Source: Microthrixaceae bacterium (lineage in GTDB: Bacteria > Actinomycetota > Acidimicrobiia > Acidimicrobiales > Iamiaceae). Taken from it: a stretch of 64,000 bases of DNA. Where the stretch lies: assembly GCA_016702505.1 (NCBI GenBank), contig JADJDU010000001.1, positions 124,001-188,000 of the forward strand. The letters are read 5' to 3'. The number at the start of each line of letters is the position of its first letter. Position 1 is the first letter of the stretch. The translations under genes were made by a program, and so were the position numbers. The notes below the pieces were generated by a model that worked only from the letters and a program-made list of their open reading frames with translations, was not told the origin of the DNA and made no database searches. Positions 50,079-59,067 of the stretch are shown piece by piece.

Positions 50079-51722
50079 GTGACGACCTCCGACGACGGCG
50101 GACCAGAGGCGAGACCGAGCTCCGCACCGTCGTTCCCCGATCACGTCACCGATCTGAGTCTGCGGCGCCGTCGCTGGATGCTGTTGGGCGTGGCGGCGAT
50201 CATCGCCGGTGCCGGAGTTGCCTACGAACTGGCGCTGATGCTTCTCGGGACGGTCACGGTGGGTTCCACCGAGCGGGCCAATGCGGTGGTGCTGGGAGCG
50301 GCCATGTTCGGGATGGGGGTGGGGGCCACGACCGGTGGAAGGCTGGCCAACCGTCCCGTGGTCGCGTTCGTGGGGGTGGAGAGCCTTCTGGCCGTTCTCG
50401 GTGCGGCCGCCGCGCCGTTCCTCTACTGGTCGTGGGCCACACTCGACGCCTTCTGGGGGCCGCTGCTAGCGGTCGCCTTCGTGCTCGGCTTGTGCATTGG
50501 GGCCGAGATGCCACTGCTCGCTGCTCTCAACGACCGTCTGGCTGAACAGCGCGCGTCGACGGTCGTGGCCGCGTTCACTGCCGCTGACTACTTCGGAGCC
50601 CTGGTTGGTGCCGTGGCATTCGCGTTCGTGGTTCGACCGTGGATCGGCTTGGTCCACGGAACGATCCTGGTCGCGGTGGTGAACGTGGCCATGGCCGCAG
50701 CGGTGGCCGTCATCGTGCCCACCCGTCGAGCCTTGCCCGTGGTGGCGATCATCGTCACGGCGTCGATCGGTCTGATCGCGGTGGCATCGAGTGCCGACCG
50801 GGTGACCGACAACGGGCGTCAACGCCTGTACCGGGATCCGATCGTGGATCGCCGGGAGAGCGCCTTCCAGGAGATCATCGTCACCAAACGTGTCCATCCC
50901 GGTGGAACGGTGGACACGAGGCTGTTCCTCGACGGTGATCTTCAGGTGTCCAGCGTGGACTCCCACCGGTACCACGAATCACTGGTTCATCCCGTGGTGT
51001 CGGCCACCTCGGCCGAGCGGGTCCTGGTCCTGGGCGGTGGAGACTGCGTGGCGGTTAGGGAGGTGTTGCGCCACCGAAGCGTTCGCCATGTCACCCTGGT
51101 GGAACTCGACCCCGAGGTGACGGCAGTGGCAACCGAGGTGCCCGAGCTTCGGGCACTCAACCAGGACGCATGCAACGACGACCGTGTCGAGGTGGTCAAC
51201 GCCGATGCATTCACCTGGGTTCGGGCCAACGGTGGAGCCGGAGGTCCTCGCTTCGACGCGGTGATCGCCGACTTCCCCGACCCAGACACCTTGGCCCTCG
51301 GCCGGCTGTATTCGACCGAGCTCTACGGGCTGGTCCGGGACCTGCTCAACCCGGGCGGGGCCATGGCCGTACAGTGCGGATCCCCGTTCTTTGCTCCCGA
51401 AGCCTTCTGGACCTGTGAAGTCACCCTCGAAGCTGCGGGCTGGGCCCCCACCCCCTACCACGTCGACGTTCCGAGCTTCGGTGACTGGGGGTTCCACCTG
51501 GCAACTCCTCTGGGCGCGGGAGTTGCCCTGACCGATCCGCTTCGTCCGGTTCCGGTGGTCGACGGTCGACTCCCCATGAGGTTCCTGACCGCCGAGGTAC
51601 TGCGGGCCGCACAGGTGTTCCCGCCCGACGTGGCCCGGGAACGGGTGACTGTCCGACCGTCGACCGTTCTAGATCCATCGATCGTCGAGGCCACCCAAGG
51701 GGCCTGGATCGGCTACTCCTGA
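50079..51722 (+). CDS. speE: Membrane-bound spermidine synthase-like (polyamine aminopropyltransferase family) protein
   Basis: 547 residues from GTG 50079. The first 240 residues hold about seven membrane helices. The rest is a spermidine-synthase Rossmann domain with VLVLGGGDCVAVREVL (decarboxy-SAM site region), ELDPEVT and DFPDPDTLALGRLYS. In canonical SpeE the catalytic pair is GxGGG...D and DxxDP; here DFPDP is kept. Whether it makes a polyamine in vivo is open. It ends the DUF2617 operon. The gene is convergent with the next one. Confidence 0.85.
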   Translation: MTTSDDGGPEARPSSAPSFPDHVTDLSLRRRRWMLLGVAAIIAGAGVAYELALMLLGTVTVGSTERANAVVLGAAMFGMGVGATTGGRLANRPVVAFVGVESLLAVLGAAAAPFLYWSWATLDAFWGPLLAVAFVLGLCIGAEMPLLAALNDRLAEQRASTVVAAFTAADYFGALVGAVAFAFVVRPWIGLVHGTILVAVVNVAMAAAVAVIVPTRRALPVVAIIVTASIGLIAVASSADRVTDNGRQRLYRDPIVDRRESAFQEIIVTKRVHPGGTVDTRLFLDGDLQVSSVDSHRYHESLVHPVVSATSAERVLVLGGGDCVAVREVLRHRSVRHVTLVELDPEVTAVATEVPELRALNQDACNDDRVEVVNADAFTWVRANGGAGGPRFDAVIADFPDPDTLALGRLYSTELYGLVRDLLNPGGAMAVQCGSPFFAPEAFWTCEVTLEAAGWAPTPYHVDVPSFGDWGFHLATPLGAGVALTDPLRPVPVVDGRLPMRFLTAEVLRAAQVFPPDVARERVTVRPSTVLDPSIVEATQGAWIGYS

Positions 51723-51784
51723 ACCAAGGGGCCAAGCTGGTGGTTACCCGAACAGAGCGTCCAAGGTCGCGCCTCTTCGGAGCC

Positions 51785-53462
51785 TCAGCAGCCGGGGAGA
51801 TCAGGCAAGGCCGTCACCACGACTTCGGCAGCACCGACCCGCCCAACCGCTACCGACGTGGGAGCGGGGGATCGTGAACCGCCAACGGTGCGGACCTCGA
51901 CTCGGACCGTCTCACAGCCGGTACGGCGACGCTGATCGCCGAACATGAACAGAAAGTCGTCGGTGGTGGTGACCGTCCACCCTTCCCGCTCGAGCTGGTT
52001 GAGGATCAGGGCTGCGGTCGGCCACGCCTCCAGGTCGACGATGGTCACGCTGACGGGCTGGTCCCGAGCTGGTAGCTGGGCGGTCAAGGCTTCCAACTCG
52101 GCATCGGTGGCCACGGAAGCCCGGTTGGCGTGCAGCGTGGAGGGCATGTTCCACACCACGGCGACGGTAATACCCGCGGACACCAGCGCCGGGACACCAA
52201 GGGCCATGGTCGACAGGCTCCTGGCCCAGGGGCGGACGCGGGTCTCGCTGGATGGGGGCGATGAAGGGCGCGATGGACCCTCCGGCCCGAGCCGTAGAGC
52301 CCGATCGGCTTGGTCCATGAGGAGCATGGCCAGGGCCATGAACAACACAAGCCCCACCGACAACGCAGTGAGGGTGAGATAACCCGACAACGGTCCCTTG
52401 ACCTGGATGAAGCCGATCACCGCCGATCCGCAGGAGAGAACACCGACGAGAGATAGCGCGACCGAGAGCGGCACATCTACCCGCCACCATGGCCCGACCC
52501 GTCCGTTCACCACCCGACGCAGCGACCCGAATCCGAGCACCAGGACCGTTCCCACCACCGGCCAAGGCGGTCACCCTGAGAGGGCCAGAACCGACATCGG
52601 AGGTGCTGCGTCCCAGGGAACGCTGCATCAGGTCACGATCTGACAGGGTGAACTGGGCTATCGACGCGTCGATCACCTCGGCAACAGAATGACTGCCACG
52701 GTCCTCGCCTAGATCGTTGGTGATCAATCCCAAGTTGCCGGGTGACGTGGTGAGTTGCTGGTAGATCGGTGGCGCCCACATCACTGCGGCGACGCCGAGG
52801 GCAGCCAGCACTGGGCCCAACCACCGTGACCTGTCGACCAGGACGCCTCGGAGCCCGAACACCACGGTGACGAACAGGGCGGGAGCCAGCGGCGTGACGG
52901 TACCGATGTGGGACTGGACGGCGAGGCTGGCCGCAGCCGCGACGGTGACGATCTGGAGAGGGCGTCCGCTCACAACGGCGGCGGCCGCGGCTAGCGCAAG
53001 AGCGGTCGGCAACACCACGATGACCGGGTTCCACGGGTCGTCGAACCAGGTTGGTCCGGCGGCGGCCACGAACCAGACCAGCGCGCCACTGGCGGCGATA
53101 AGGGACCGCTCGCCTCCGGAACGCCACATGACCGCGGCGATCCCCACCATGGCAGACAGGTTCATTGCCAGGGTGGTGACGGCCAGCCCCGAGGCGCTCT
53201 GGCCCGTCGCGGCAAAGAGCGGACCCCACAAGTAGAAGGCGGCGGGGCCAGGATGGTTCCAGCGGTAGCGCGAGTACGGGCCTACCAGAGCATCGAGGTC
53301 CAGGGCCGATCTGGTCCAAGCCTCGAGCACCGCGTAGTCGCCGTCGAGACGGGGCGACCCCAGATGGGCGAACATCTGTGCCGCGTAGGCCACCACCGGC
53401 AGGACCACCATTGCGAAGCAGAGCGCTACGCGACTCGGCGGCTCAGCCCTGAGGTACCTCAC
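51785..53462 (-). CDS. Polytopic membrane protein, glycosyltransferase-like, frameshifted
   Basis: The protein begins at GTG 53462 and runs in one frame for about 300 residues with many membrane helices (MRYLRAEPPSR on; PYSRYRWNHPGPAAFYLWGP resembles GT-C glycosyltransferases). It then loses sense in the region of 52555-52565. The other frame continues with VVGTVLVLGFGSLRR, more helices and a soluble end, to the stop at 51785. One extra base at CACCGGCC accounts for it. It lies 24 bases after glpX on the same strand. Restored length is about 558 residues. Function is inferred from membrane layout only. Confidence 0.6.
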
Positions 53463-53486
53463 CGGTGCCCGGGCCCGGATCGGCGA

Positions 53487-54479
53487 TCAGCTGAACTCGA
53501 TGCTGGAGAACTCTTCGAGTTTGCCGAGCTGGTGCTGAGCCTCGACGAGGCGAACGGTGCCAGACTTCGACCGCATGACCAGGGACTGGGTGAAGGCGCC
53601 GCGGCTCGTGTAGCGGACGCCCTTGAGGAGCTCTCCGTCGGTGATGCCGGTGGCGGCGAAGAAGCAGTTGTCGCCGGCCACCAGCCGGTCCTCGTCGAGC
53701 ACCTCGGAGAGGTCGTACCCGGCGTCGATGGTGGCCTGGCGCTCCTGATCGTTGCGGGGCCACAGCCGGCCCTGGATGGCACCGCCCATGGACTTGAGGG
53801 CGGCAGCGGCGATGACACCCTCGGGAGTGCCACCCACACCGAACATGATGTCGGCACCAGAGTCGGGCCATGCGGTGGCGATGGCACCGGCCACGTCCCC
53901 GTCGGGGATGAGCAGGATCCGAGCCCCGGCTTGGCGGATCTCGCCGATCAGCTCCTCGTGGCGGGGGCGATCGAGGACCACGGCCGTGACCTCGGTGACC
54001 CGCTTGCCCAGTGCCTTGGCCACCGCGCTCAGGTTCTCGGTGGGGGTGGCGGTGATGTCGATGGCGCCAGCGGCCTCGGGGCCTGCGGCGATCTTTTCCA
54101 TGTACACGCAGGGCCCGGGGTCGTACATGGTGCCGCGCTCGGACACGGCGATGACGGCGATGGCGTTTCCACGCCCCAACGAGGTGAGGGTGGTGCCGTC
54201 GATCGGGTCGACAGCGATATCGGCCGCGGGGGGTGTGCCGTCCCCGATGCGCTCGCCGTTGTACAACATCGGGGCTTCGTCCTTCTCGCCCTCACCGATG
54301 ATCACCACGCCGTCCATGGGCACCGTTCCCAACACCAGCCTCATGGCGTCCACCGCGGCGCCATCTGCGCCTTCTTTGTCGCCCCGGCCTACCCAGCGGG
54401 AGGCGGCGAGGGCAGCGGCTTCGGTGACCCGGACCAGTTCCATGGCCAGGTTTCGGGTGGGGACCTGCTTGTCGGGCAT
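53487..54479 (-). CDS. glpX: Fructose-1,6-bisphosphatase, class II
   Basis: 330 residues. GlpX fold with metal-binding GRGDKEGADGAAVDAM, IGEGEKDEAPML and VDPIDGTTLTSLGRGNAIAV. It hydrolyses fructose 1,6-bisphosphate in gluconeogenesis. TAGAAT on the minus strand (54486-54491) lies 6 bases before ATG 54479, so the mRNA is leaderless. Confidence 0.96.
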   Translation of the reverse strand: MPDKQVPTRNLAMELVRVTEAAALAASRWVGRGDKEGADGAAVDAMRLVLGTVPMDGVVIIGEGEKDEAPMLYNGERIGDGTPPAADIAVDPIDGTTLTSLGRGNAIAVIAVSERGTMYDPGPCVYMEKIAAGPEAAGAIDITATPTENLSAVAKALGKRVTEVTAVVLDRPRHEELIGEIRQAGARILLIPDGDVAGAIATAWPDSGADIMFGVGGTPEGVIAAAALKSMGGAIQGRLWPRNDQERQATIDAGYDLSEVLDEDRLVAGDNCFFAATGITDGELLKGVRYTSRGAFTQSLVMRSKSGTVRLVEAQHQLGKLEEFSSIEFS

Positions 54480-54570
54480 CTGGGGATTCTATTGCCGGTG
54501 GTGGAGCCGCACCGGAAGCACTCGGTGACCCGGAGGTCCGAGGACCGGGTGATCGTGCCAAGCTTCCGCC

Positions 54571-55524
54571 ATGGCCACCCGGAGTTGCCCACAATGTGGA
54601 TCCCAGTACGTGGCATCGGTGCGCCGATGCATCACCTGCGACGTCGTCCTCCAAGATGACGTTCCCCCCGCGGTCCCTGGCGGTGCCCAGGGCGAAGAGC
54701 CCGGGCTGGTCGTCGGTGAAATGCTGGGCAGGGGGGATCAGATCGCCTATGAGCTCGACAGTTGGGGCAACCAGCTCAAGGTGTCGTTGGAAGGGATGCT
54801 CGATCACGCCGGGGTCCGACGGGTGTGGGAGGCGGGGACTCTGGTCGTGCCAGCAGAATACGAAGAGGAGGTGGATGCGTTGATCGCCGCGCTCGAGGGT
54901 CGCGACGTTGGTGACCTGTCCGACGTGGAAGAGCAGGTGGCCTTCGAGATCGAGGACCTCGATGCCGGTACCGCGTCGGACCTCGATGCGATGCTCATCG
55001 CTAGCGGAATCGCCCACTCCTGGAGCGACGAAGGCGATTTGTTGGTGTCGCTCGAGGACGAGTCCGTGGCGGCCGATCTGATCGACCGACTGCTGTCATC
55101 GGCCCTCGACGACGAGGGTCCTGGCGACAGCGACGGATTGGCCGCCAACGAGGCGCTTTCGGATCTCTACCTGGTCCTGGACCGCCTGGTCCCCGATCCG
55201 CACGACGCCAAGCTCGCATCACAACTCGCGGAGGTGGTGAAGGTCATCGGTGCCCTTGGGGTTCCCTACGGGTTCTCGTCTTCTGATTGGGACGCATTGG
55301 GTGAAGACTTGGAGGCGTTGGTGGGATTGGTAGCGGTGGACCCCTCGACCGTCGATGGTGACCCAGACGACGAACAGGGCGGTCCCGCCCCGGATCGGGT
55401 CACCCTCGCAGAGAGCGGTGACGGTGATCGGTCTGACGCTGACGACGCCGATGTGCCCACCTGGACCCAGCAGATCAGCCGAACCGCCGCTGAGCTGCGC
55501 CAGTTGGTCCAGGGTTGGATCTGA
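54571..55524 (+). CDS. Zinc-ribbon acidic protein of unknown function
   Basis: 317 residues. The N-terminus has a treble-clef-like ribbon, CPQCGSQYVASVRRCITC. Then a very acidic alpha/beta body contains two similar segments, LKVSLEGMLDHAG-type (near residue 70) and LLVSLEDESVAADLIDRL-type (near residue 155). The latter have the look of DUF2007-like signal transducing subunits with paired beta-alpha repeats. Start ATG 54571 has neither a clear ribosome site nor a TAnnnT box. Divergent from glpX. Confidence 0.7.
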   Translation: MATRSCPQCGSQYVASVRRCITCDVVLQDDVPPAVPGGAQGEEPGLVVGEMLGRGDQIAYELDSWGNQLKVSLEGMLDHAGVRRVWEAGTLVVPAEYEEEVDALIAALEGRDVGDLSDVEEQVAFEIEDLDAGTASDLDAMLIASGIAHSWSDEGDLLVSLEDESVAADLIDRLLSSALDDEGPGDSDGLAANEALSDLYLVLDRLVPDPHDAKLASQLAEVVKVIGALGVPYGFSSSDWDALGEDLEALVGLVAVDPSTVDGDPDDEQGGPAPDRVTLAESGDGDRSDADDADVPTWTQQISRTAAELRQLVQGWI

Positions 55525-55626
55525 GCCAGGCGCATGACCCGACGGGTCGGCGATGGGGGGTTGTTCCTTTCGGCAGCCGAACTCCATGCCGGCGGGGCTC
55601 GGCGCGGCCACCACTAGCGTGGCCCG

Positions 55627-56331
55627 ATGCTGATGGCTGAGCTGGAGGTTTTCCACTCCCGGCCGATCGCGCCCACCCGCCGAGTTGCTCTGGGGGCGAC
55701 GGTTCTCCCCACCTCCCCCAGCCCGGGTTTCGGTGGTTTGCTCCTCGGTGGCGTTGTTGCCAGCTTCATCGACGAGGTCGACCCGGACCTGACGGGTGAC
55801 CTTCTCGCTCTGACCCGCGACATCGAGGTCGGGAACCGACTTCCTCAGCCTCGCCTGCGACATCGCTTCCAAGAAGACCGGGTGGGGCTGACGGTCTTCC
55901 GGCATCGTCTGGTAGGCGATGGCGAGGAGCTGCACTTCGACCTCGACCTGAAGGGGGCTCCGACCCCCAACGTGTTGGCCGCCGTGTACGCCGCTGCCCG
56001 CATCGATGCCGACCACCGGCCCGGAGTGATGCGAGCGATCCGGCGGGCGGTGAGGTGGCAGGGCCCGGTCGGACCGCGACTGATAGCCCACCTCAGCGAT
56101 GCCCGAGGCACGGCCGGCTGGGCCACCCTCGGAGGTCGAGACCCGTTGGCGTGGGCGCTCGAGGTATTCGAGCTCGATCCAGCGTCGACGGAACGAGACG
56201 TGGTTCAACAGAGGTTCCGGGAGCTTCTCAGAGCGGCACACCCCGACCACGGCGGCGAGGCTGCTCGTGCTGCGGTGCGGATCGCCGAATTGAGCGAGGC
56301 CCGGCGGATCCTGCTGGGGGCCAACCGATGA
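55627..56331 (+). CDS. Protein with C-terminal J domain
   Basis: 234 residues. A beta-rich N-terminal domain is followed by a C-terminal J-like domain: FELDPASTERDVVQQRFREL, then the HPD motif in AAHPDHGG near residue 213. A co-chaperone partner of DnaK is possible. TAGCGT at 55615-55620 lies 6 bases before ATG 55627. The stop overlaps the following hydrolase gene (ATGA), which suggests a joint role. Confidence 0.75.
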   Translation: MLMAELEVFHSRPIAPTRRVALGATVLPTSPSPGFGGLLLGGVVASFIDEVDPDLTGDLLALTRDIEVGNRLPQPRLRHRFQEDRVGLTVFRHRLVGDGEELHFDLDLKGAPTPNVLAAVYAAARIDADHRPGVMRAIRRAVRWQGPVGPRLIAHLSDARGTAGWATLGGRDPLAWALEVFELDPASTERDVVQQRFRELLRAAHPDHGGEAARAAVRIAELSEARRILLGANR

Positions 56332-56903
56332 GGCCCGAAATCGGTGCGGCGGGGGGAGTGCTGTTGACCCCCGGAGCCGGCAGCGACCGAACCCACCACA
56401 CCCTGGTCGCTCTGGAAGAAGCCCTCGGTCCGCTCCCGGTTACCAGAGTTGATTTTCCCTACCGCAAGGAAGGTCGAAAGGCCCCCGATCGGGCCCCGAA
56501 GCTGATCGCTTCTTTGTTCAGCGATGCCGACACCTTCTGCCGCCGTGCCGGGGTGGCTCTCCAACGGCTGGTGCTGGGTGGTCGATCCATGGGGGGACGG
56601 ATGTGTTCGATGGCCGTGGCCGAAGGACTTCCCGCAGCTGGTCTGGTGTTGCTCAGCTATCCACTCCATCCCCCTGGCAAGCCTGAACGCCTGCGAACCG
56701 AGCACTTCCCCGACATCGAAGTGCCCTGCCTGTTCGTGGGAGGTGACCGGGACCCCTTCGGCACGCCTGAAGAGCTGGAGGCGGCGACCGCGGCGATCGC
56801 CGGTCCCGTCACCCACCACTGGATCGCCGGCGGTCGCCACGACGTCAAGGGCGCCGATGACGAGATCTGCGCCGTGGTCGACGCATGGGTCAAGGCCCTC
56901 TAA
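56328..56903 (+). CDS. Alpha/beta hydrolase (dienelactone hydrolase / KAT8NL3-like)
   Basis: 191 residues. The nucleophile elbow is GGRSMGGRMCSM (GxSxG) near residue 85, with an acidic residue in FVGGDRDPFGT and the catalytic histidine in GGRHDVKG. Short serine hydrolase of the type annotated as dienelactone-hydrolase-like. Coupled to the J-domain gene by a 4-base overlap. Repeat copy C begins at its stop codon. Confidence 0.88.
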   Translation: MRPEIGAAGGVLLTPGAGSDRTHHTLVALEEALGPLPVTRVDFPYRKEGRKAPDRAPKLIASLFSDADTFCRRAGVALQRLVLGGRSMGGRMCSMAVAEGLPAAGLVLLSYPLHPPGKPERLRTEHFPDIEVPCLFVGGDRDPFGTPEELEAATAAIAGPVTHHWIAGGRHDVKGADDEICAVVDAWVKAL

Positions 56904-57019
56904 GGGTCCTAGCGGATAGGTCCGGTCGTCGTCGCTACCAGGTTGACCAGACCGAGGCTTCGCCTCGGTTTAACCATGCCGTACTTATGGGTCGGCTCGC
57001 CTCCGCTCGCCTCCTAAGG
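56901..57019 (-). repeat. Dispersed ~120-bp element, copy C (inverted)
   Basis: Read on the minus strand it begins CCTTAGGAGGCGAG and contains CCGACCCATAAGTACGG, hairpin ACCGAGGC-GAA-GCCTCGGT (56951-56969) and AGCGACGACGACCGGA. It lies between the alpha/beta hydrolase gene and the converging MFS gene. Confidence 0.8.
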
Positions 57020-57071
57020 CCGGTTCCGCCGAACGGCAGAGCCTTCCGACGGAGTCAGGCCAACTCGCCGT

Positions 57072-58612
57072 TCAGCCGCTGGGGCGGAGGAAGGCGGCGT
57101 CTTCGGGGTTGAGCTCCTCCAACTCGAGATGTGCGGTCTCGGGGTAGAGGGTGAGTACCAGAACGGTCACCACCAAGGGACCGGCGGCCAACACGGTCAG
57201 ACCCGGAGCGATGCTTCCGTACCGGTCCGACATCCACCCGGCGGCGAACAAACCGATGGCCGCCCCGATCACACCGGTGAGCGAGATGATCCCGTTGGCC
57301 CGGCCTCGCAGCGCGGTGGGGAACAGTTCAGGGCCGTACACGGCCAGGGCTGGAACGGTCATGGCACCGATCACGCCCCCCACGACCCACGCCAACCACA
57401 GCCAGATCCCCGAGGCGTGGAAGGCGGCGGCTAACAGCACCGCTCCTCCAAGGGTGCCGACCGCTCCGACCACTTTCCTGCCCCTCTGATCAGCCAGTCG
57501 ACCTCCGACCACCACTCCGATCCCGGCAGGGGTGTTGGTGCAGATGGTGAAGATGGTGATGGCCAGAGCCGAGAAACCGCGCTCCTCGCGGAGGAACTCG
57601 TTCTGGAACTGGGTGACGGGGGCCAGGAACATCACACCGAAGAACGTCGAGGCCCCGAGCAAGGTCAGGCGTCCTCGGTGTCCTTTCATGGTGACCCGGG
57701 CGTGGGGACGCATGAAGCGCCGGCTCTCGGGCACTCGTCCCGCCAGCCTGGCAAAGGTCGGAAGGGCAAGGAGGGGCGCGACGTAGAGAATCCTCCACGC
57801 CCCGGGGTGAAGGTCGGCGAGGGGGAGGAGGAGCACAGCGCCGCCCGCGCCCAGCGCGGTGGTCATGGCGACCACGCTGGCGGCGTAGGCCCTTCCGCCT
57901 GCAGGCATCTCCTCGGCGGCGACGACCGCGATGAGAAGGGCAAGGGCGGTGGAGAACGACCTGGTCAGGAACTGCGTCGCTCCGAGGGTGGTCAGGTTGG
58001 GGCCAACGCCCCGAGAGAAGCCGCCAGGATGCCCGAAATGGTGCACACCACCAGCAGGCGTTGTCGGCCTCGGCGGTCGGCGATCGTCATGATGACTAGG
58101 GAGAGCAGCACGCCGGCGCGGGCACTGGCCAGGGTCAGGCCTTGCGAGCTGGTGGACGCGTGGAACTGGTCCGACGCAAAGGTGATGGTCTGGGTGAGGA
58201 GAGTGCCGAGGTAGCCCACCACCATGGACAGGGTGCACAGGCGGGCGACCATGGCTGTGGCCCTGGCGTCCAGCCGGTCTGGTGGTGACCACCAAGGTGG
58301 AGATCCACCTACCGGTTGTCCTGCCTCGTCGATCCGGTGGTCACGGTTGGTGATGTAACGCCGGACCAGGGGTCTGAACATGGCGCCCCACACCGGGATG
58401 GCCAGCTCCCATTCGACCGTCTCGGTGACCCGGTGGCGACCATCGCCGTCGGGTTCCACCCTCAGTCGCCGTTCGTAGCGGTCGAAGGGCCCTTCGGCGC
58501 AGCGCCAGACATCGGGACCGATCGGCTCCTCGAGGACCATGTCATCGAGGGGTAGGCGCATCGACGCCAGTTCGTGGTCGTCCACGTTGAGGGTTCGCTC
58601 GGTGATCGACAT
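57072..58612 (-). CDS. MFS transporter with N-terminal soluble domain, frameshifted
   Basis: The reading frame starts at ATG 58612 with a soluble domain of about 90 residues (EEPIGPDVWRCAEGPFDRYE), then membrane helices and the MFS loop IADRRGRQRLLV. At the G-run 57999-58002 the frame must shift to continue (LGALAP into NLTTLGATQFLTRS), then about eight further helices with a second loop LADQRGRKVVG to the stop at 57072. One extra base in that run would restore about 514 residues. It resembles actinobacterial MFS carriers of the sugar/metabolite type with the same N-domain. Substrate unknown. Confidence 0.7.
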
Positions 58613-58788
58613 CGCGAACTGGTTGCGTCCTCTCCGGTCGTCGACCCCCTGGTCGGTGGCAGCCGGGTGAGCTTTCCACAACCGCGAATCTCTGGCAGAG
58701 CGCTGAACCAGCGCCCACCGTCGATTCGGTGTGGGTTTCCTGCCTCGGTCTGGGCACGCGAGAATGGTCGAGTTCGAAAAGGAGACCC

Positions 58789-59046
58789 GTGGAAGATCAG
58801 GTTCGTCGCACCCTCGAGGTGATCCGCCCGGCCATCCAAGCCGACGGTGGCGACATCTTCCTTCGGGGCGTCGACGTTGAGACGGGAGTGGTCACCGTCG
58901 AGTTGACCGGGGCTTGCGTTTCCTGCCCGGCATCGACGGTCACCCTCAAGGCCGGGGTCGAGCGGATCCTCAAGGACCGGGTTCCGGGCGTCACCGCGGT
59001 GGAGCAGTACGGCGTGGCCCCGGCGGAGTCCCCCGTCTCACTCTGA
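58789..59046 (+). CDS. NifU-like C-terminal domain protein (Fe-S scaffold)
   Basis: 85 residues from GTG 58789, with an ideal AAGGAG upstream. NifU C-domain: IRPAIQADGGDIFLRGV, then the cluster-binding CVSCPAS. It carries and donates [4Fe-4S] clusters. It lies 21 bases before meaB, which has its own promoter. Confidence 0.9.
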   Translation: MEDQVRRTLEVIRPAIQADGGDIFLRGVDVETGVVTVELTGACVSCPASTVTLKAGVERILKDRVPGVTAVEQYGVAPAESPVSL

Positions 59047-59053
59047 CCGGCGT

Positions 59054-59059
59054 TACCGT
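59054..59059 (+). promoter_or_regulatory. Leaderless -10 box for meaB
   Basis: TACCGT, 8 bases before ATG 59068. Confidence 0.55.
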
Positions 59060-59067
59060 CGATCCCC

